A stretch of DNA of 64,000 nt from Ralstonia pickettii (GCF_030582395.1 NZ_CP104381.1:1674001-1738000); one strand, 5' to 3'. Numbered from the stretch's first letter, positions 27,175 through 36,315 are shown. Notes: generated by a model from the sequence alone, not told the origin. A program made the numbers and translations.

Positions 27175-28368
27175 ATGAGCACCGCCGTCACCCCGTTCTC
27201 CACCCTCGACTGGACAACCAAGCTCGTCAGTTTCGACACCACCAGCCGCGGCTCCAACCTGGCGCTGATCGAAACCGTGCGCGACTACCTGCGCGGCGTC
27301 GGTCTCGAATCGCATCTGTCGCATAACGACGATGCCAACAAGGCCAACCTGTTCGCCACGATTCCGGCAGCGGACGGCAGCGTGCACGGCGGCATCGTGC
27401 TGTCGGGCCATACCGATGTGGTGCCGGTGGATGGCCAGAAATGGGACAGCAACCCGTTTGCGCCGGAAGTGCGCGACGGCAAGCTATACGGGCGCGGCAC
27501 GTGCGATATGAAAGGGTTCATTGCCGCGTCGCTGGCGCTGGTGCCGTCCCTGCTGCAGGCCAGGCTGCGCGAGCCTGTGCACCTTGCGCTGTCATACGAC
27601 GAGGAAGTCGGCTGCGTAGGCGCGCCGCGCATGATCGAAGATCTGATCGCCCGCGGCATCAAGCCCGCCGGGTGCATTGTGGGCGAGCCCACCTCCATGC
27701 GCCCGATCGTCGCGCACAAGGGCATCAACGCCTACCGCTGCCGGGTGCATGGCCGCGCCGCGCATTCGTCGCTCACGCCGCAGGGCGTCAATGCCATCGA
27801 ATACGCCGCGCGCATCATCTGTTTCGTGCGTGACTTGGCCGATGAATTCCGCGCCAAGGGCCCGTTCGATGAGGCGTTTGACGTGCCGTTCACCACGGCA
27901 TCGACGGGCCTCATCCACGGCGGCATTGCGCTGAATACGATCCCCGCGCTGTGCGAGCTGGTGTTTGAATTCCGCAACCTGCCAGGCGTGGATGCGCCGG
28001 CCATCCGCGCGCGCGTCGAGCGCTATGCGCGCGAAACCATCGAGCCCGCCATGCAGCGGGAGCATCCTGACGCCCACATCGAACTCGACGAGATTGCCGC
28101 TGCGCCTTCGCTGGACGCATCGGAGCAAGCCGCCATCACACAGCTGGTGCGTGTGCTGACCGAAGATAACGACAAGCGCAAGGTCGCCTACGGCACGGAA
28201 GCCGGCCTGTTCCAGCGCGCCGGCATTCCGGCCGTACTGTGCGGCCCGGGCAACATCGAACAGGCGCACAAGGCCAACGAATACGTCGAGCTCGCCCAGC
28301 TCGACGCCTGCGACCGCTTTCTCGCCAAGGTGGCGCGCAGCCTGATGGTCGAAACCGCGTCCGCCTAA
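27175..28368 (+). CDS. argE: acetylornithine deacetylase
   Basis: ArgE, an M20-family zinc hydrolase, removes acetyl from N-acetylornithine in arginine synthesis. The 397-residue product has the metal-binding SGHTDVVPVDGQKW (His about 79), LYGRGTCDMKGFIA, the catalytic Glu in LSYDEEVGCVG and GEPTSMRPIVAHKG, then the dimerisation domain. The ATG follows AAGGACACC. A related succinyl-diaminopimelate desuccinylase is less likely given overall length and the argE-type C-terminus. Confidence 0.9.
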   Translation: MSTAVTPFSTLDWTTKLVSFDTTSRGSNLALIETVRDYLRGVGLESHLSHNDDANKANLFATIPAADGSVHGGIVLSGHTDVVPVDGQKWDSNPFAPEVRDGKLYGRGTCDMKGFIAASLALVPSLLQARLREPVHLALSYDEEVGCVGAPRMIEDLIARGIKPAGCIVGEPTSMRPIVAHKGINAYRCRVHGRAAHSSLTPQGVNAIEYAARIICFVRDLADEFRAKGPFDEAFDVPFTTASTGLIHGGIALNTIPALCELVFEFRNLPGVDAPAIRARVERYARETIEPAMQREHPDAHIELDEIAAAPSLDASEQAAITQLVRVLTEDNDKRKVAYGTEAGLFQRAGIPAVLCGPGNIEQAHKANEYVELAQLDACDRFLAKVARSLMVETASA

Positions 28369-28382
28369 CGCCTACACAGCAA

Positions 28383-28404
28383 CGCCTCACCTTTTGGTGG
28401 GGCG
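28383..28404 (+). terminator. weak hairpin after argE
   Basis: CGCCTCACC and GGTGGGGCG pair around a TTTT loop with one G-T wobble. There is no good T run after it, so it is only a possible terminator or RNA-stabilising hairpin. Confidence 0.35.
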
Positions 28405-28481
28405 CATTCTCTCCGGGGCGTTCGCTACAATGTTGCGCTTCCCCGGCGCCGAACTGCTCGCTCCCCCGCTCCCATCACTCC

Positions 28482-29339
28482 ATGCCCGTCATTCTGCAAA
28501 GCCCGTCGCCGCTGTCCACCGGCGACATTGAATCCGTCCGCAGCCTGTTCGGCAGCGCCACCTACGAGATGCGTGCCCCCAACGTCGCGGCCATCGAATG
28601 GGTGCACGAACTGCCCAGCGAATTACGCGTCCAGCTTGATGCCATCTGCGCCCACCTGAAGATGGACTACGCATGGATTCCCGACGAATGGACGTTTGGT
28701 GATTTCCGCGTGCTGGCGATGGACATGGATTCCACGCTGATCACGATCGAGTGCATCGACGAAATCGCAGATTTCTGCGGGCTGAAGCCGCAAGTGGCGG
28801 CCATCACCGAAGCGTCGATGCGGGGCGAGATCAAGGATTTCAACGAGAGCCTGACCCGTCGCGTCGAACTGCTCAAGGGCCTGGATGCAAGCGTGCTGGA
28901 GCGGGTCTACGCGGAGCGCCTGCAGCTCTCCCTTGGCGCGGAAAAGATGCTCAAGGCCGTGCAGGCACTGGGCATTCGCACGCTGCTGGTGTCGGGCGGC
29001 TTCGAATTCTTCACCTCGCGCCTGCAGGAGCGTTTGGGCCTGGACCGCACGCGCGCCAATACACTGGAGATTGTCGACGGCAAGCTGACCGGCCGCGTGC
29101 TCGGCGAGATCGTCAACGCGGATGTGAAGGCGCAGACGCTCAAGGCCTTCTGCCAGGAACTGGGCGTGTCGCCGCACAACGCGATTGCCATGGGCGACGG
29201 CTCGAACGATCTGAAGATGATGGGCGTGGCGGGCCTGTCGGTCGCGTTCCGCGCCAAGCCCATCGTGCAGGCACAGGCCGACGTGGCGTTCAACGTTGTC
29301 GGCCTGGATGGGTTGTTGAATCTGTTTCCGCAGCAATAA
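28482..29339 (+). CDS. serB: phosphoserine phosphatase
   Basis: SerB catalyses the last step of serine synthesis. The 285-residue HAD-family product has motif I MDMDSTLITIECIDEIAD (nucleophile about D81), motif II LLVSGGFEFF and motif III IAMGDGSNDLKMMGVAG. The N-terminal domain of about 75 residues is variable, as in other SerB proteins. The ATG at 28482 gives MPVILQSPSPLS; a longer frame overlaps argE and is rejected. A TACAAT about 55 bp upstream is a plausible -10. Confidence 0.95.
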   Translation: MPVILQSPSPLSTGDIESVRSLFGSATYEMRAPNVAAIEWVHELPSELRVQLDAICAHLKMDYAWIPDEWTFGDFRVLAMDMDSTLITIECIDEIADFCGLKPQVAAITEASMRGEIKDFNESLTRRVELLKGLDASVLERVYAERLQLSLGAEKMLKAVQALGIRTLLVSGGFEFFTSRLQERLGLDRTRANTLEIVDGKLTGRVLGEIVNADVKAQTLKAFCQELGVSPHNAIAMGDGSNDLKMMGVAGLSVAFRAKPIVQAQADVAFNVVGLDGLLNLFPQQ

Positions 29340-29345
29340 GCCGCG

Positions 29346-30407
29346 ATGGCGACACGCCCGCCTGCCCACAGAAAACTCGCACCGGTGGTGCGAGAAACGG
29401 TAGATGCGCAGGATTACGCAGCCCTGCTCACCGAGATCAGGGCGCGCATCCAGGCTGCGCAATATGCTGCCCTACGGGCGGTCAACAAAGAACTGGTGGG
29501 CCTGTATTGGGACATCGGCCAACTGATCGTGGCGCGGCAGCAAACCGAGGGTTGGGGTAAAGCGGTCGTGCAGCAGCTCGCCACAGACCTGCAGGCGAGC
29601 TTCCCCGGCACGGGCGGCTTTTCCGCATCGAACCTGTGGCGGATGAAGGGCTTCTTCGAGACCTACTGCAACGCCGCAAAACTCGCACCGCTGGTGCGAG
29701 ACATTGGCTGGAGTCATAACCTGCTCATTCTTGAGCGCTGCAAAGACGCTCAAGAACGCGAGTTCTACTTGCGCATGACCCGCAAATTCGGCTGGTCGAA
29801 GAACGTTCTGGCACATCAAATCGATAACCAGAGCTACGAAAAGTCGCTCCTCGGCCAGACCAATTTCGACCAAGCACTGACGCCGGCCCTCCGCGCGCAA
29901 GCCAAGTTGGCGGTCAGAGATGAATACGCCTTCGATTTTCTCGAACTCGGCGCCCAGCACAGCGAACGGGAGCTGGAGCGCTCACTCATCACCCGCATCG
30001 AAGATTTCCTGCGCGCTATGGGCGGCATGTTCGCCTTCCTGGGCAGCCAATACCGGCTTGAAGTCGAGGGCGACGAGTATTTCATCGATCTGCTTCTATT
30101 CCACCGCCGTTTGCGTTCGCTAGTCGCCATCGAACTGAAAATCGGCAAATTCGAGCCCGAGTTCGTCGGCAAGATGCAGTTCTACCTGGCCGCGCTCGAC
30201 GAACAGGTCCGACAGGACGACGAAAATCCATCCATCGGCATCATTCTGTGCAAGGAAAAGAAGCGCACCATCGTCGAATACGCACTGCGCGACGCAAGGA
30301 AACCGATTGGTGTGGCGACCTACGCCATCACCAAGAGCTTGCCGAAGGAGCTGCAAGGTCAATTGCCATCGCCTGAAGCCATTGCGCGCCTGCTTGAAAC
30401 GCTGTAG
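29346..30407 (+). CDS. DUF1016 / YhcG family PDDEXK nuclease
   Basis: A 353-residue YhcG-like protein. The N-terminal DUF1016 domain (about 20-170) has GLYWDIGQLIVARQQTEGWG and GFSASNLWRMKGFFETY. The C-terminal PDDEXK nuclease domain is intact: GDEYFIDLLLFH, then AIELKIGKFEPEFVGKMQFYL, giving the D...E-x-K catalytic set and following Gln. Families like this are scattered accessory genes often seen near restriction or mobile elements; the cellular role is unclear. It starts 6 bp after serB with no terminator, sits between housekeeping genes, and contains two near-identical 19-bp palindromes. Confidence 0.88.
   Translation: MATRPPAHRKLAPVVRETVDAQDYAALLTEIRARIQAAQYAALRAVNKELVGLYWDIGQLIVARQQTEGWGKAVVQQLATDLQASFPGTGGFSASNLWRMKGFFETYCNAAKLAPLVRDIGWSHNLLILERCKDAQEREFYLRMTRKFGWSKNVLAHQIDNQSYEKSLLGQTNFDQALTPALRAQAKLAVRDEYAFDFLELGAQHSERELERSLITRIEDFLRAMGGMFAFLGSQYRLEVEGDEYFIDLLLFHRRLRSLVAIELKIGKFEPEFVGKMQFYLAALDEQVRQDDENPSIGIILCKEKKRTIVEYALRDARKPIGVATYAITKSLPKELQGQLPSPEAIARLLETL
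29376..29394. repeat. 19-bp palindrome, copy 1, in the DUF1016 gene
   Basis: CTCGCACC and GGTGCGAG flank a GGT spacer. It encodes part of KLAPVVRE. A copy with one base changed lies at 29682-29700, 306 bp later and in the same reading frame. Confidence 0.8.
29682..29700. repeat. 19-bp palindrome, copy 2, in the DUF1016 gene
   Basis: CTCGCACC and GGTGCGAG flank a GCT spacer. It encodes part of KLAPLVRD. It differs from copy 1 only in the spacer. Confidence 0.8.
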
Positions 30408-30423
30408 CCACGACCATTGAAAA

Positions 30424-30455
30424 CGGGGCGCTTCGATCAGCTCGCACGCCCCGTC
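30424..30455. terminator. hairpin between the DUF1016 gene and metC
   Basis: ACGGGGCG (30424-30431) pairs with CGCCCCGT (30448-30455). It lies between convergent genes but lacks a strong T run on the plus strand; on the minus strand the exit sequence is TTTTCAATGG, which could serve metC. Confidence 0.5.
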
Positions 30456-30480
30456 ACACCGCCTTCTGAAGCCTGAACGG

Positions 30481-31692
30481 TCAAGCCGCCAGGTGCGTTT
30501 CCATCGCCTGCTTCAAATCCGCAATCAAATCACGCGGATCTTCCAGCCCGATATACAGCCGCACGAAACCGCCCGCGTTCTCCCAATCAGCCGGCGGCCA
30601 GGCGGTCGCTGTGCGCATCGACGGGATGTTGTACGGCAGCGCCAGGCTGTGCGCCCCGCCCCAGGAAAAACCGATCGCAAAGTAACGCAGGCCTTCGATA
30701 AAGGCATCGATCTGCGCCAGCGAATACCGCTCGTGCAGCACGATCGAGAACAACCCGCTCGCGCCGGTAAAGTCGCGTTTCCAGTTTTCATGGCCCGGAC
30801 AATCCGGCAGCGCCGGGTGCAGAACGCGCACGACTTCCGGCCGATCCGCCAGCCATTCGGCCACTTCGCGGGCGTGCGCGTCGTGGGCAGCCAGACGCGT
30901 CGGAAGGCTCGGCAGGCCACGTAGCACGAAATAGCAATCGTCCGCCGAAACGCCCCAGCCCATGCGCATCCGCGTGGCCAGCAGCTTGTGGTGCAGCGCT
31001 TCGTCATTCGTGATGGCGGCACCCATGAGCACGTCGCTGCCGCCCGATTGGTACTTGGTCAGCGCTTGCACGGAGATGTCGATACCGTGCTCGAAAGGCT
31101 GGTAATACACGCCTCCACTCCACGTGTTGTCGATTGCCGTAATGGCGCCGGCCTTGCGCGCCACCTCGGCGATGGCCGTGCAATCGGGCACCTCCATCGT
31201 CACCGAACCCGGCGCTTCGAGCCACACGAGTTTGGTGTTGTGACGGATCAGGTCGGCAATGCCGGCGCCGATCATCGGATCGTAATAGCGCACGGTAATG
31301 CCGAACTGGCGCGCCATCCATTCGCCGTGGTCACGGTTCGGGCCATAGGCGTTGTCTGGAATCAGCACGTCGTCGCCGGATTTGATAAGCGTGAAGTACA
31401 CCAGCGAAATCGCCGCCAGCCCGGAAGGCAGCAGCAGCGTGTGCGAACCGCCCTCGATCTGCGCAAGGGCCTGGCACAGCGTGTCGGAAGTTGGCGTGGC
31501 ATGCAGGCCATAGCGCCAGTGCACCACGCTGCCGCTGCCGAAGGCGCGCATATCGGCAAGATTCTTGAACACCACGGTCGACGCACGATGCGTGGCATGC
31601 GAGAACGCTGCAAAGCCCGGCGGGATCTGCAATTCCGGGTGTACCGCCTGGGTCGCGGGAAACATCGGCGGGAGCTTGGTGTCGTCGTTCAC
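30481..31692 (-). CDS. metC: cystathionine beta-lyase
   Basis: MetC cleaves cystathionine to homocysteine in methionine synthesis. The 403-residue PLP enzyme of the Cys/Met metabolism family shows the Schiff-base Lys in ALTKYQSGGSDVLMG (about 213), LLPSGLAAISLVYFTLIKSGDD, IDNTWSGGVYYQPFEHG and the C-terminal FVRLYIGLEDPRDLIADL. I chose the GTG at 31692 (AGGAAA upstream). A longer open frame upstream runs through the next gene and is unlikely. Cystathionine gamma-synthase is a possible alternative, but the sequence is of the MetC subgroup. Confidence 0.9.
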   Translation of the reverse strand: MNDDTKLPPMFPATQAVHPELQIPPGFAAFSHATHRASTVVFKNLADMRAFGSGSVVHWRYGLHATPTSDTLCQALAQIEGGSHTLLLPSGLAAISLVYFTLIKSGDDVLIPDNAYGPNRDHGEWMARQFGITVRYYDPMIGAGIADLIRHNTKLVWLEAPGSVTMEVPDCTAIAEVARKAGAITAIDNTWSGGVYYQPFEHGIDISVQALTKYQSGGSDVLMGAAITNDEALHHKLLATRMRMGWGVSADDCYFVLRGLPSLPTRLAAHDAHAREVAEWLADRPEVVRVLHPALPDCPGHENWKRDFTGASGLFSIVLHERYSLAQIDAFIEGLRYFAIGFSWGGAHSLALPYNIPSMRTATAWPPADWENAGGFVRLYIGLEDPRDLIADLKQAMETHLAA

Positions 31693-31733
31693 GTGGTTTC
31701 CTGTTTGATGGCGTATGAGCGATTTCGGGTGGC

Positions 31734-32495
31734 TTACCAGTGCGCGCTGGATCGTGTTGGATTGCCGGCCGGCGGTGCGATCTGACCCGGCCCGGCAGGA
31801 ACCAGCGGCGTCATCGGTGTGGCCGGCGTGGCCGCATTGCTGTTGGCAGCCGCATCGTACGGCGGAATCACGACCACGGCGACGGGCCGCAACACGAACG
31901 GCAGCGTATGACCATCGTGGGAGACGTCCGTCCAGGTGCCGCGCACAATGCCGTGGCCGTCGATGGCGCCCTCCCACGTGCCGGTGACGTGCGTGCCGTC
32001 ATCGGACTCCTCCATGAGAAAGCCGCCGTTTTCATATTCACCGGTCACCAGGCGCACGCCCGCCGCGTTGCCCACAACGTATTCGCCGTGGACGCTGTCG
32101 ATCTCACCGGCCTTGCGGCCAAGACGCATGCGGATCGGCATGTCGCCGATCACGCCGGTATAGACGGGATATTTCGCGTAGTCGGGCTGCGGTTGCAGCA
32201 CATGGAGCGGCGTGGTCTGGGCAGAGAATCCGTTGTCGCCCTTCATCGCCTGGGCGCGGCGCTTGTCGCCATCGGCAATGGCGCGGTTCAGGCCCAAGTC
32301 GCCGGGCTGCACGTTCGTGCTGCCGGTCGACACGTCGTAGCCATTGTTGGCAGCCGGTGTCTGCGCAGACACCGGCGCCACGCCTGCGGCCAGTACCAGC
32401 GCAAACAGCGCGCCGGTTGGCCAACTCAGACGCTCGATCGAGAAAATGCGTTCAGATGCGTTCGAACACCGCCGCAATGCCCTGTCCTCCACCAA
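31734..32495 (-). CDS. exported protein of unknown function
   Basis: About 250 residues with a hydrophobic signal segment (TGALFALVLAAGVAPVSA) near residues 28-44, then a soluble domain with SVHGEYVVGNAAGVRLVTGEY, TGTWEGAIDGHGIVRGTWTD and HTLPFVLRPVAVVVIPP, suggestive of a beta-rich fold, and a Pro/Ala-rich tail. I do not recognise a family. The start is uncertain: no ATG exists, and the best candidates are TTG 32495, GTG 32492, or TTG 32477 with GGAGG upstream. All lie inside the end of bktB, so the genes overlap by about 26-44 bp. Confidence 0.7.
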   Translation of the reverse strand: MVEDRALRRCSNASERIFSIERLSWPTGALFALVLAAGVAPVSAQTPAANNGYDVSTGSTNVQPGDLGLNRAIADGDKRRAQAMKGDNGFSAQTTPLHVLQPQPDYAKYPVYTGVIGDMPIRMRLGRKAGEIDSVHGEYVVGNAAGVRLVTGEYENGGFLMEESDDGTHVTGTWEGAIDGHGIVRGTWTDVSHDGHTLPFVLRPVAVVVIPPYDAAANSNAATPATPMTPLVPAGPGQIAPPAGNPTRSSAHW

Positions 32496-33636
32496 TACAC
32501 ATGGTCACCAGCGCGTAGCGACCACCGATGCGCTGCAGTTCGTGCAGCGCCTTGACCGTGATCAGGGCACCCGTTGCGCCGATCGGGTGGCCGAGCGAGA
32601 TGCCGGAACCGTTCGGATTGACCTTGGCCGGATCCAGGCCGAGTTCCTTCGTCACCGCGCAAGCCTGGGCAGCAAATGCCTCGTTGGCTTCGATCACATC
32701 CAGATCCTTGACCGACAGGCCCGCGCGCTCCAGCGCCTTGCGCGTGGCCGGCACCGGGCCGATGCCCATGATCTTCGGGTCCACGCCAGCATGGCCATAC
32801 GAGACCAGCCGGGCCAGAGGCTTGAGCCCGCGCTTCTCGGCCACCGAGCGCTCCATCAACACCAGCGCCGCGCCTGCATCGTTGAGACCTGAAGCGTTGC
32901 CCGCTGTAACCGTACCGTTTTCTTTCGCGAAGACCGGCTTGAGCTTGGTCATGTCCTCGATGGTCGCGTCGTGACGGACGTGCTCATCGGTATCGAACTG
33001 GATATCGCCCTTGCGCGACTTGATGGTCACAGGAACGATCTGGTCCTTGAAGTAGCCGGCCTGGATGGCGCGCGATGCGCGCTGATGCGATTCCAGCGCG
33101 GTCTGGTCTTGCTGCTCGCGGCTAATGCCGAATTCACGGGCGACGTTTTCCGCGGTCACGCCCATGTGGATCGTGTGGAACGGGTCGTGCAGCGCGCCGA
33201 GCATCATGTCGACCATCTTGGCGTCGCCCATGCGCGAACCCCAACGGGCGGCAGGCGCGAGGTACGGCGCGCGGCTCATGCTTTCTGCACCGCCAGCGAT
33301 GGCGACATCGGCGTCGCCCAACAGCACGGTTTGCGCGGCGCTCACCACGGCCTGCAGGCCCGAGCCGCATAGCCGGTTGACGTTGAATGCAGGCGTTTCA
33401 GCCGACACCCCGCCGTTGACGGCGGCCACGCGCGAGAGATACATGTCGCGCGGCTCGGTGTTGATCACGTGGCCAAACACCACGTGGCCGACTTCCTCGC
33501 CCTTCACACCGGCGCGGGCCAGCGCCTCGCGCACAACGAGCGCGCCCAGTTCGCACGGCGCCACATCCTTCAGGCTGCCGCCAAACGTCCCGATTGCGGT
33601 ACGAACGCCGCTGACCACCACCACTTCACGTGCCAT
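32452..33636 (-). CDS. bktB: beta-ketothiolase BktB (acetyl-CoA acyltransferase)
   Basis: A 394-residue thiolase almost colinear with Cupriavidus BktB, which condenses acetyl-CoA with propionyl- or butyryl-CoA for longer PHA monomers. Active-site Cys lies in NRLCGSGLQAVVS (about 90), His in NGSGISLGHPIGATGA and the second Cys in TMCIGGGQGIAAVFE. The ATG at 33636 starts MAREVVVVSGVRTAIGTFGG with GGAG five bases upstream; six codons of extension are rejected. The nearby pha genes fit its role. A TATACT and an inverted repeat lie upstream. Confidence 0.93.
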   Translation of the reverse strand: MAREVVVVSGVRTAIGTFGGSLKDVAPCELGALVVREALARAGVKGEEVGHVVFGHVINTEPRDMYLSRVAAVNGGVSAETPAFNVNRLCGSGLQAVVSAAQTVLLGDADVAIAGGAESMSRAPYLAPAARWGSRMGDAKMVDMMLGALHDPFHTIHMGVTAENVAREFGISREQQDQTALESHQRASRAIQAGYFKDQIVPVTIKSRKGDIQFDTDEHVRHDATIEDMTKLKPVFAKENGTVTAGNASGLNDAGAALVLMERSVAEKRGLKPLARLVSYGHAGVDPKIMGIGPVPATRKALERAGLSVKDLDVIEANEAFAAQACAVTKELGLDPAKVNPNGSGISLGHPIGATGALITVKALHELQRIGGRYALVTMCIGGGQGIAAVFERI

Positions 33637-33700
33637 TGCTGTCTCCTGAGCCATCGAAATTGGATGGCGGCCAGTATAAACGCACGACCGTTCGCAAAAT

Positions 33701-33718
33701 TTAGGTACGACTACCTAA
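33701..33718. promoter_or_regulatory. inverted repeat in the bktB promoter region
   Basis: TTAGGTA (33701-33707) and TACCTAA (33712-33718) are exact reverse complements around CGAC. It is about 65 bp upstream of the bktB ATG, ahead of a TATACT on the minus strand (33673-33678). It looks like a dimeric activator or repressor site. The rimO stop is only 6 bp away, so it could also act as a small hairpin. Confidence 0.5.
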
Positions 33719-33723
33719 GTGGG

Positions 33724-35085
33724 TCAGACCTCGCCCCACAGGTCGTGGCCGTCCGCGCCGGTAATCTTGACCGACACGAAATCGCCCGCCTTATAGCGCT
33801 TGTAAGGCTTCGACGGCGGCGCGATATAGACGAGGCCGTCAATCTCCGGGGCATCCGCCGACGAACGGCCGATGCCACCGTCCTGATTGACCTCATCCAC
33901 CAGCACGCGCAGCGACTTGCCGACCTTGCGCTGCAAGCGGCGGGCGGACACGCGCTCGGCGACTTCCATGAAGCGCGCGCGGCGCTCCTCCCGCACCTCG
34001 TCGGGCAATGCGCCCGGCAGGTCGTTGGCGGTGGCGCCCTCCACCGGGGAATAGGCGAAGCAGCCCACGCGGTCCAGCTCGGCCTCGGCAATGAAGTCGA
34101 GCAGCGTTTGGAACTCCTCTTCCGTCTCGCCCGGGAATCCGGCAATGAACGTGCTGCGGATGGTCAGCTCCGGGCACACCTCGCGCCAGGCGCGGATGCG
34201 GTCCAACGTTTTTTCGGCGTTGGCCGGCCGCTTCATGCGCTTGAGCACGTCGGGGTGGGCGTGTTGCAGCGGCACGTCCAGATACGGAAGGACCTTGCCC
34301 TCGGCCATCAGCGGCATCACCTCATCCACGCTCGGATACGGGTAGACATAGTGCAGGCGTACCCAGGCGCCGTACTGCGCCGCCAGTTCACCCAGCGCAC
34401 CCACCAGCTCGGTCATGCGCGTCTTCAGCGGGCGACCGTTCCAGAAGCCCATGCGGAATTTGACGTCTACCCCATAAGCGCTGGTGTCCTGCGAGATGAC
34501 AAGCAGCTCCTTCACGCCGGCCTTCAGCAGGTTTTCGGCCTCCAGCATCACTTCTGCCACCGGGCGCGAGACAAGATCGCCGCGCATCGACGGGATGATG
34601 CAGAAGCTGCAACGGTGGTTGCAGCCCTCGGAAATCTTCAGATACGCGTAGTGCTTGGGCGTCAGCTTGATGCCCTGTGGCGGCACAAGGTCAATGAACG
34701 GGTCGTGCGGCTTGGGTAGGTGCGTGTGCACTGCCTCCATCACCTCGCCCAGCGCATGCGGCCCGGTCACAGCCAGCACCTTCGGGTGCACGCTGGTGAT
34801 GATGTCCTGGCCGGCAGCGTCCTTTTTGGCACCCAGGCAGCCGGTCACGATCACCTTGCCGTTCTCGGCCAGCGCCTCGCCAATCGCATCCAGGCTTTCC
34901 TGCACGGCCTCGTCGATGAAACCGCAGGTGTTCACGACCACCAGGTCCGCCCCGCCGTACGTGCCGGAAATCTCATACCCCTCCGCACGCAGTTGGGTGA
35001 TGATCTGCTCGGAATCGACCAAGGCCTTGGGACAACCGAGACTGACGAACCCCACCTTGGGGCTCTGGGTACTGACGTCGGACAT
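33724..35085 (-). CDS. rimO: ribosomal protein S12 methylthiotransferase
   Basis: RimO is a radical-SAM enzyme that methylthiolates Asp88 of ribosomal protein S12. The 453-residue product has the N-terminal UPF0004 domain ([17 protein letters not shown]), the radical-SAM motif in [20 protein letters not shown] (three Cys) and a C-terminal TRAM domain. The ATG at 35085 gives [10 protein letters not shown]. MiaB is the close paralogue, but the sequence around [10 protein letters not shown] and the C-terminus are of RimO type. Confidence 0.95.
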   Translation of the reverse strand: MSDVSTQSPKVGFVSLGCPKALVDSEQIITQLRAEGYEISGTYGGADLVVVNTCGFIDEAVQESLDAIGEALAENGKVIVTGCLGAKKDAAGQDIITSVHPKVLAVTGPHALGEVMEAVHTHLPKPHDPFIDLVPPQGIKLTPKHYAYLKISEGCNHRCSFCIIPSMRGDLVSRPVAEVMLEAENLLKAGVKELLVISQDTSAYGVDVKFRMGFWNGRPLKTRMTELVGALGELAAQYGAWVRLHYVYPYPSVDEVMPLMAEGKVLPYLDVPLQHAHPDVLKRMKRPANAEKTLDRIRAWREVCPELTIRSTFIAGFPGETEEEFQTLLDFIAEAELDRVGCFAYSPVEGATANDLPGALPDEVREERRARFMEVAERVSARRLQRKVGKSLRVLVDEVNQDGGIGRSSADAPEIDGLVYIAPPSKPYKRYKAGDFVSVKITGADGHDLWGEV

Positions 35086-35151
35086 GGGAACAACCTGATG
35101 TGGGAGAGGATTTGCGCTGCGCACGTGGGGTGTGCTGCGCGGTTGCGTATT

Positions 35152-36132
35152 TTAACCGTTCGCCGCGCCTGGGCGGCCAAGCCGAAGCTGCATCTGTTCA
35201 ATCACGCGCTCGATTTCCAGCGCGTCCTGCAGCCTGCGAATGGCATCGTGCAGCTCTGCGGCCTGCGGCCACGTCCGCTTCAGATAGCTCAGCCACAGTT
35301 TGACGCGGCCATGTTCGTGCTTGGGTGAGATGCGCGCATGCAGCTTCTTCAGGTAATCGGCGAGATAGCCGAGCACGATCGGCCACTCCGCCGCGGACGG
35401 CGCCTCGTCCATCTGGCCGCGGATGCGCTGGGCCAGGAACGGGTCGGACACGGCGCCACGGCCGATCATCACGTCACTACAGCCGCTGACGGCGCGGCAG
35501 CGCTCCCAGTCGGCCACGGTCCAGACTTCGCCGTTGGCGGTGACGGGAATGCTCACAGCGTCGGCGATGCGTGCGATCCAGTCCCAGTGGGCCGGCGGAC
35601 GGTAGCCGTGATCGCGCGTGCGGGCATGCACGACGAGCGATTCGGCGCCGCCTTCCGCCAGCGCCGTCGCACAGTCAATCGCGCGGGACGTATCGGAAAC
35701 ACCGAGCCGCATCTTGGCCGTCACCGAAATATTGGCCGGCACTGCGGCCCGCACGGCATGCACGATGTCGTACAGCACTTCGGGCGTGGCGAGCAGCATG
35801 GCACCGCCGCCGTGGCGGTTCACGACCTTGGCGGGGCAGCCGAAGTTGAGGTCGATGCCATGCGGCGTGAGGGTTGCCGCGTATGCCGCATTGCGGGCCA
35901 GCCATTCCGGATCGCTGCCGAGGAGCTGGATGGTCATCGGCGTGCCGCTGGCGGTATAGCCACCGTTGCGAATCTCGGGCGTCTCACGTTCGTACGTTCG
36001 CGCGGGAAGCAACGAGCCCGTCACGCGGACGAACTCCGAGACGCATCCGTCGTAGCCGCCCGCTTGGGTCAGCACGTCACGCATGACGTAATCGGCAACG
36101 CCCTCCATCGGGGCAAGAAAAAGCCGACTCAT
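35152..36132 (-). CDS. dusC: tRNA-dihydrouridine(16) synthase
   Basis: A 326-residue FMN enzyme reducing uridine in tRNA. The start MSRLFLAPMEGVADYVMRDV and the segment DLNFGCPAKVVNRHGGGAMLL, with the catalytic Cys in NFGCPAK, are family signatures; later VTANGEVWTVADW and DVMIGRGAVSDPFL complete the TIM barrel. The DusC subgroup (U16) is inferred from the N-terminal APMEGV and C-terminal helical region. The ATG at 36132 is chosen over an open extension of 8 codons. Confidence 0.9.
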   Translation of the reverse strand: MSRLFLAPMEGVADYVMRDVLTQAGGYDGCVSEFVRVTGSLLPARTYERETPEIRNGGYTASGTPMTIQLLGSDPEWLARNAAYAATLTPHGIDLNFGCPAKVVNRHGGGAMLLATPEVLYDIVHAVRAAVPANISVTAKMRLGVSDTSRAIDCATALAEGGAESLVVHARTRDHGYRPPAHWDWIARIADAVSIPVTANGEVWTVADWERCRAVSGCSDVMIGRGAVSDPFLAQRIRGQMDEAPSAAEWPIVLGYLADYLKKLHARISPKHEHGRVKLWLSYLKRTWPQAAELHDAIRRLQDALEIERVIEQMQLRLGRPGAANG

Positions 36133-36279
36133 GGCAAAACGGAAGACAGCCGGCACGCTGGCCAGGGACGGACATCAAACATGGGGAAACCGGGGAGGGA
36201 TCGTGATCGTCGGAGAGGCGTACACCTCACCTGAAGGACCCACATTTTACCTTGCCGCCCTCTCCGGCGTGCGCCCAAC

Positions 36280-36315
36280 AAAAAAGGCGAACCGCCCCGC
36301 GATTCGCCTTTTTTT
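36280..36315 (-). terminator. rho-independent terminator after phaR
   Basis: AAAAAAGGCGAA (36280-36291) pairs with TTCGCCTTTTTT (36303-36314). On the minus strand it ends in a T run and lies 15 bp after the phaR stop. Confidence 0.85.
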
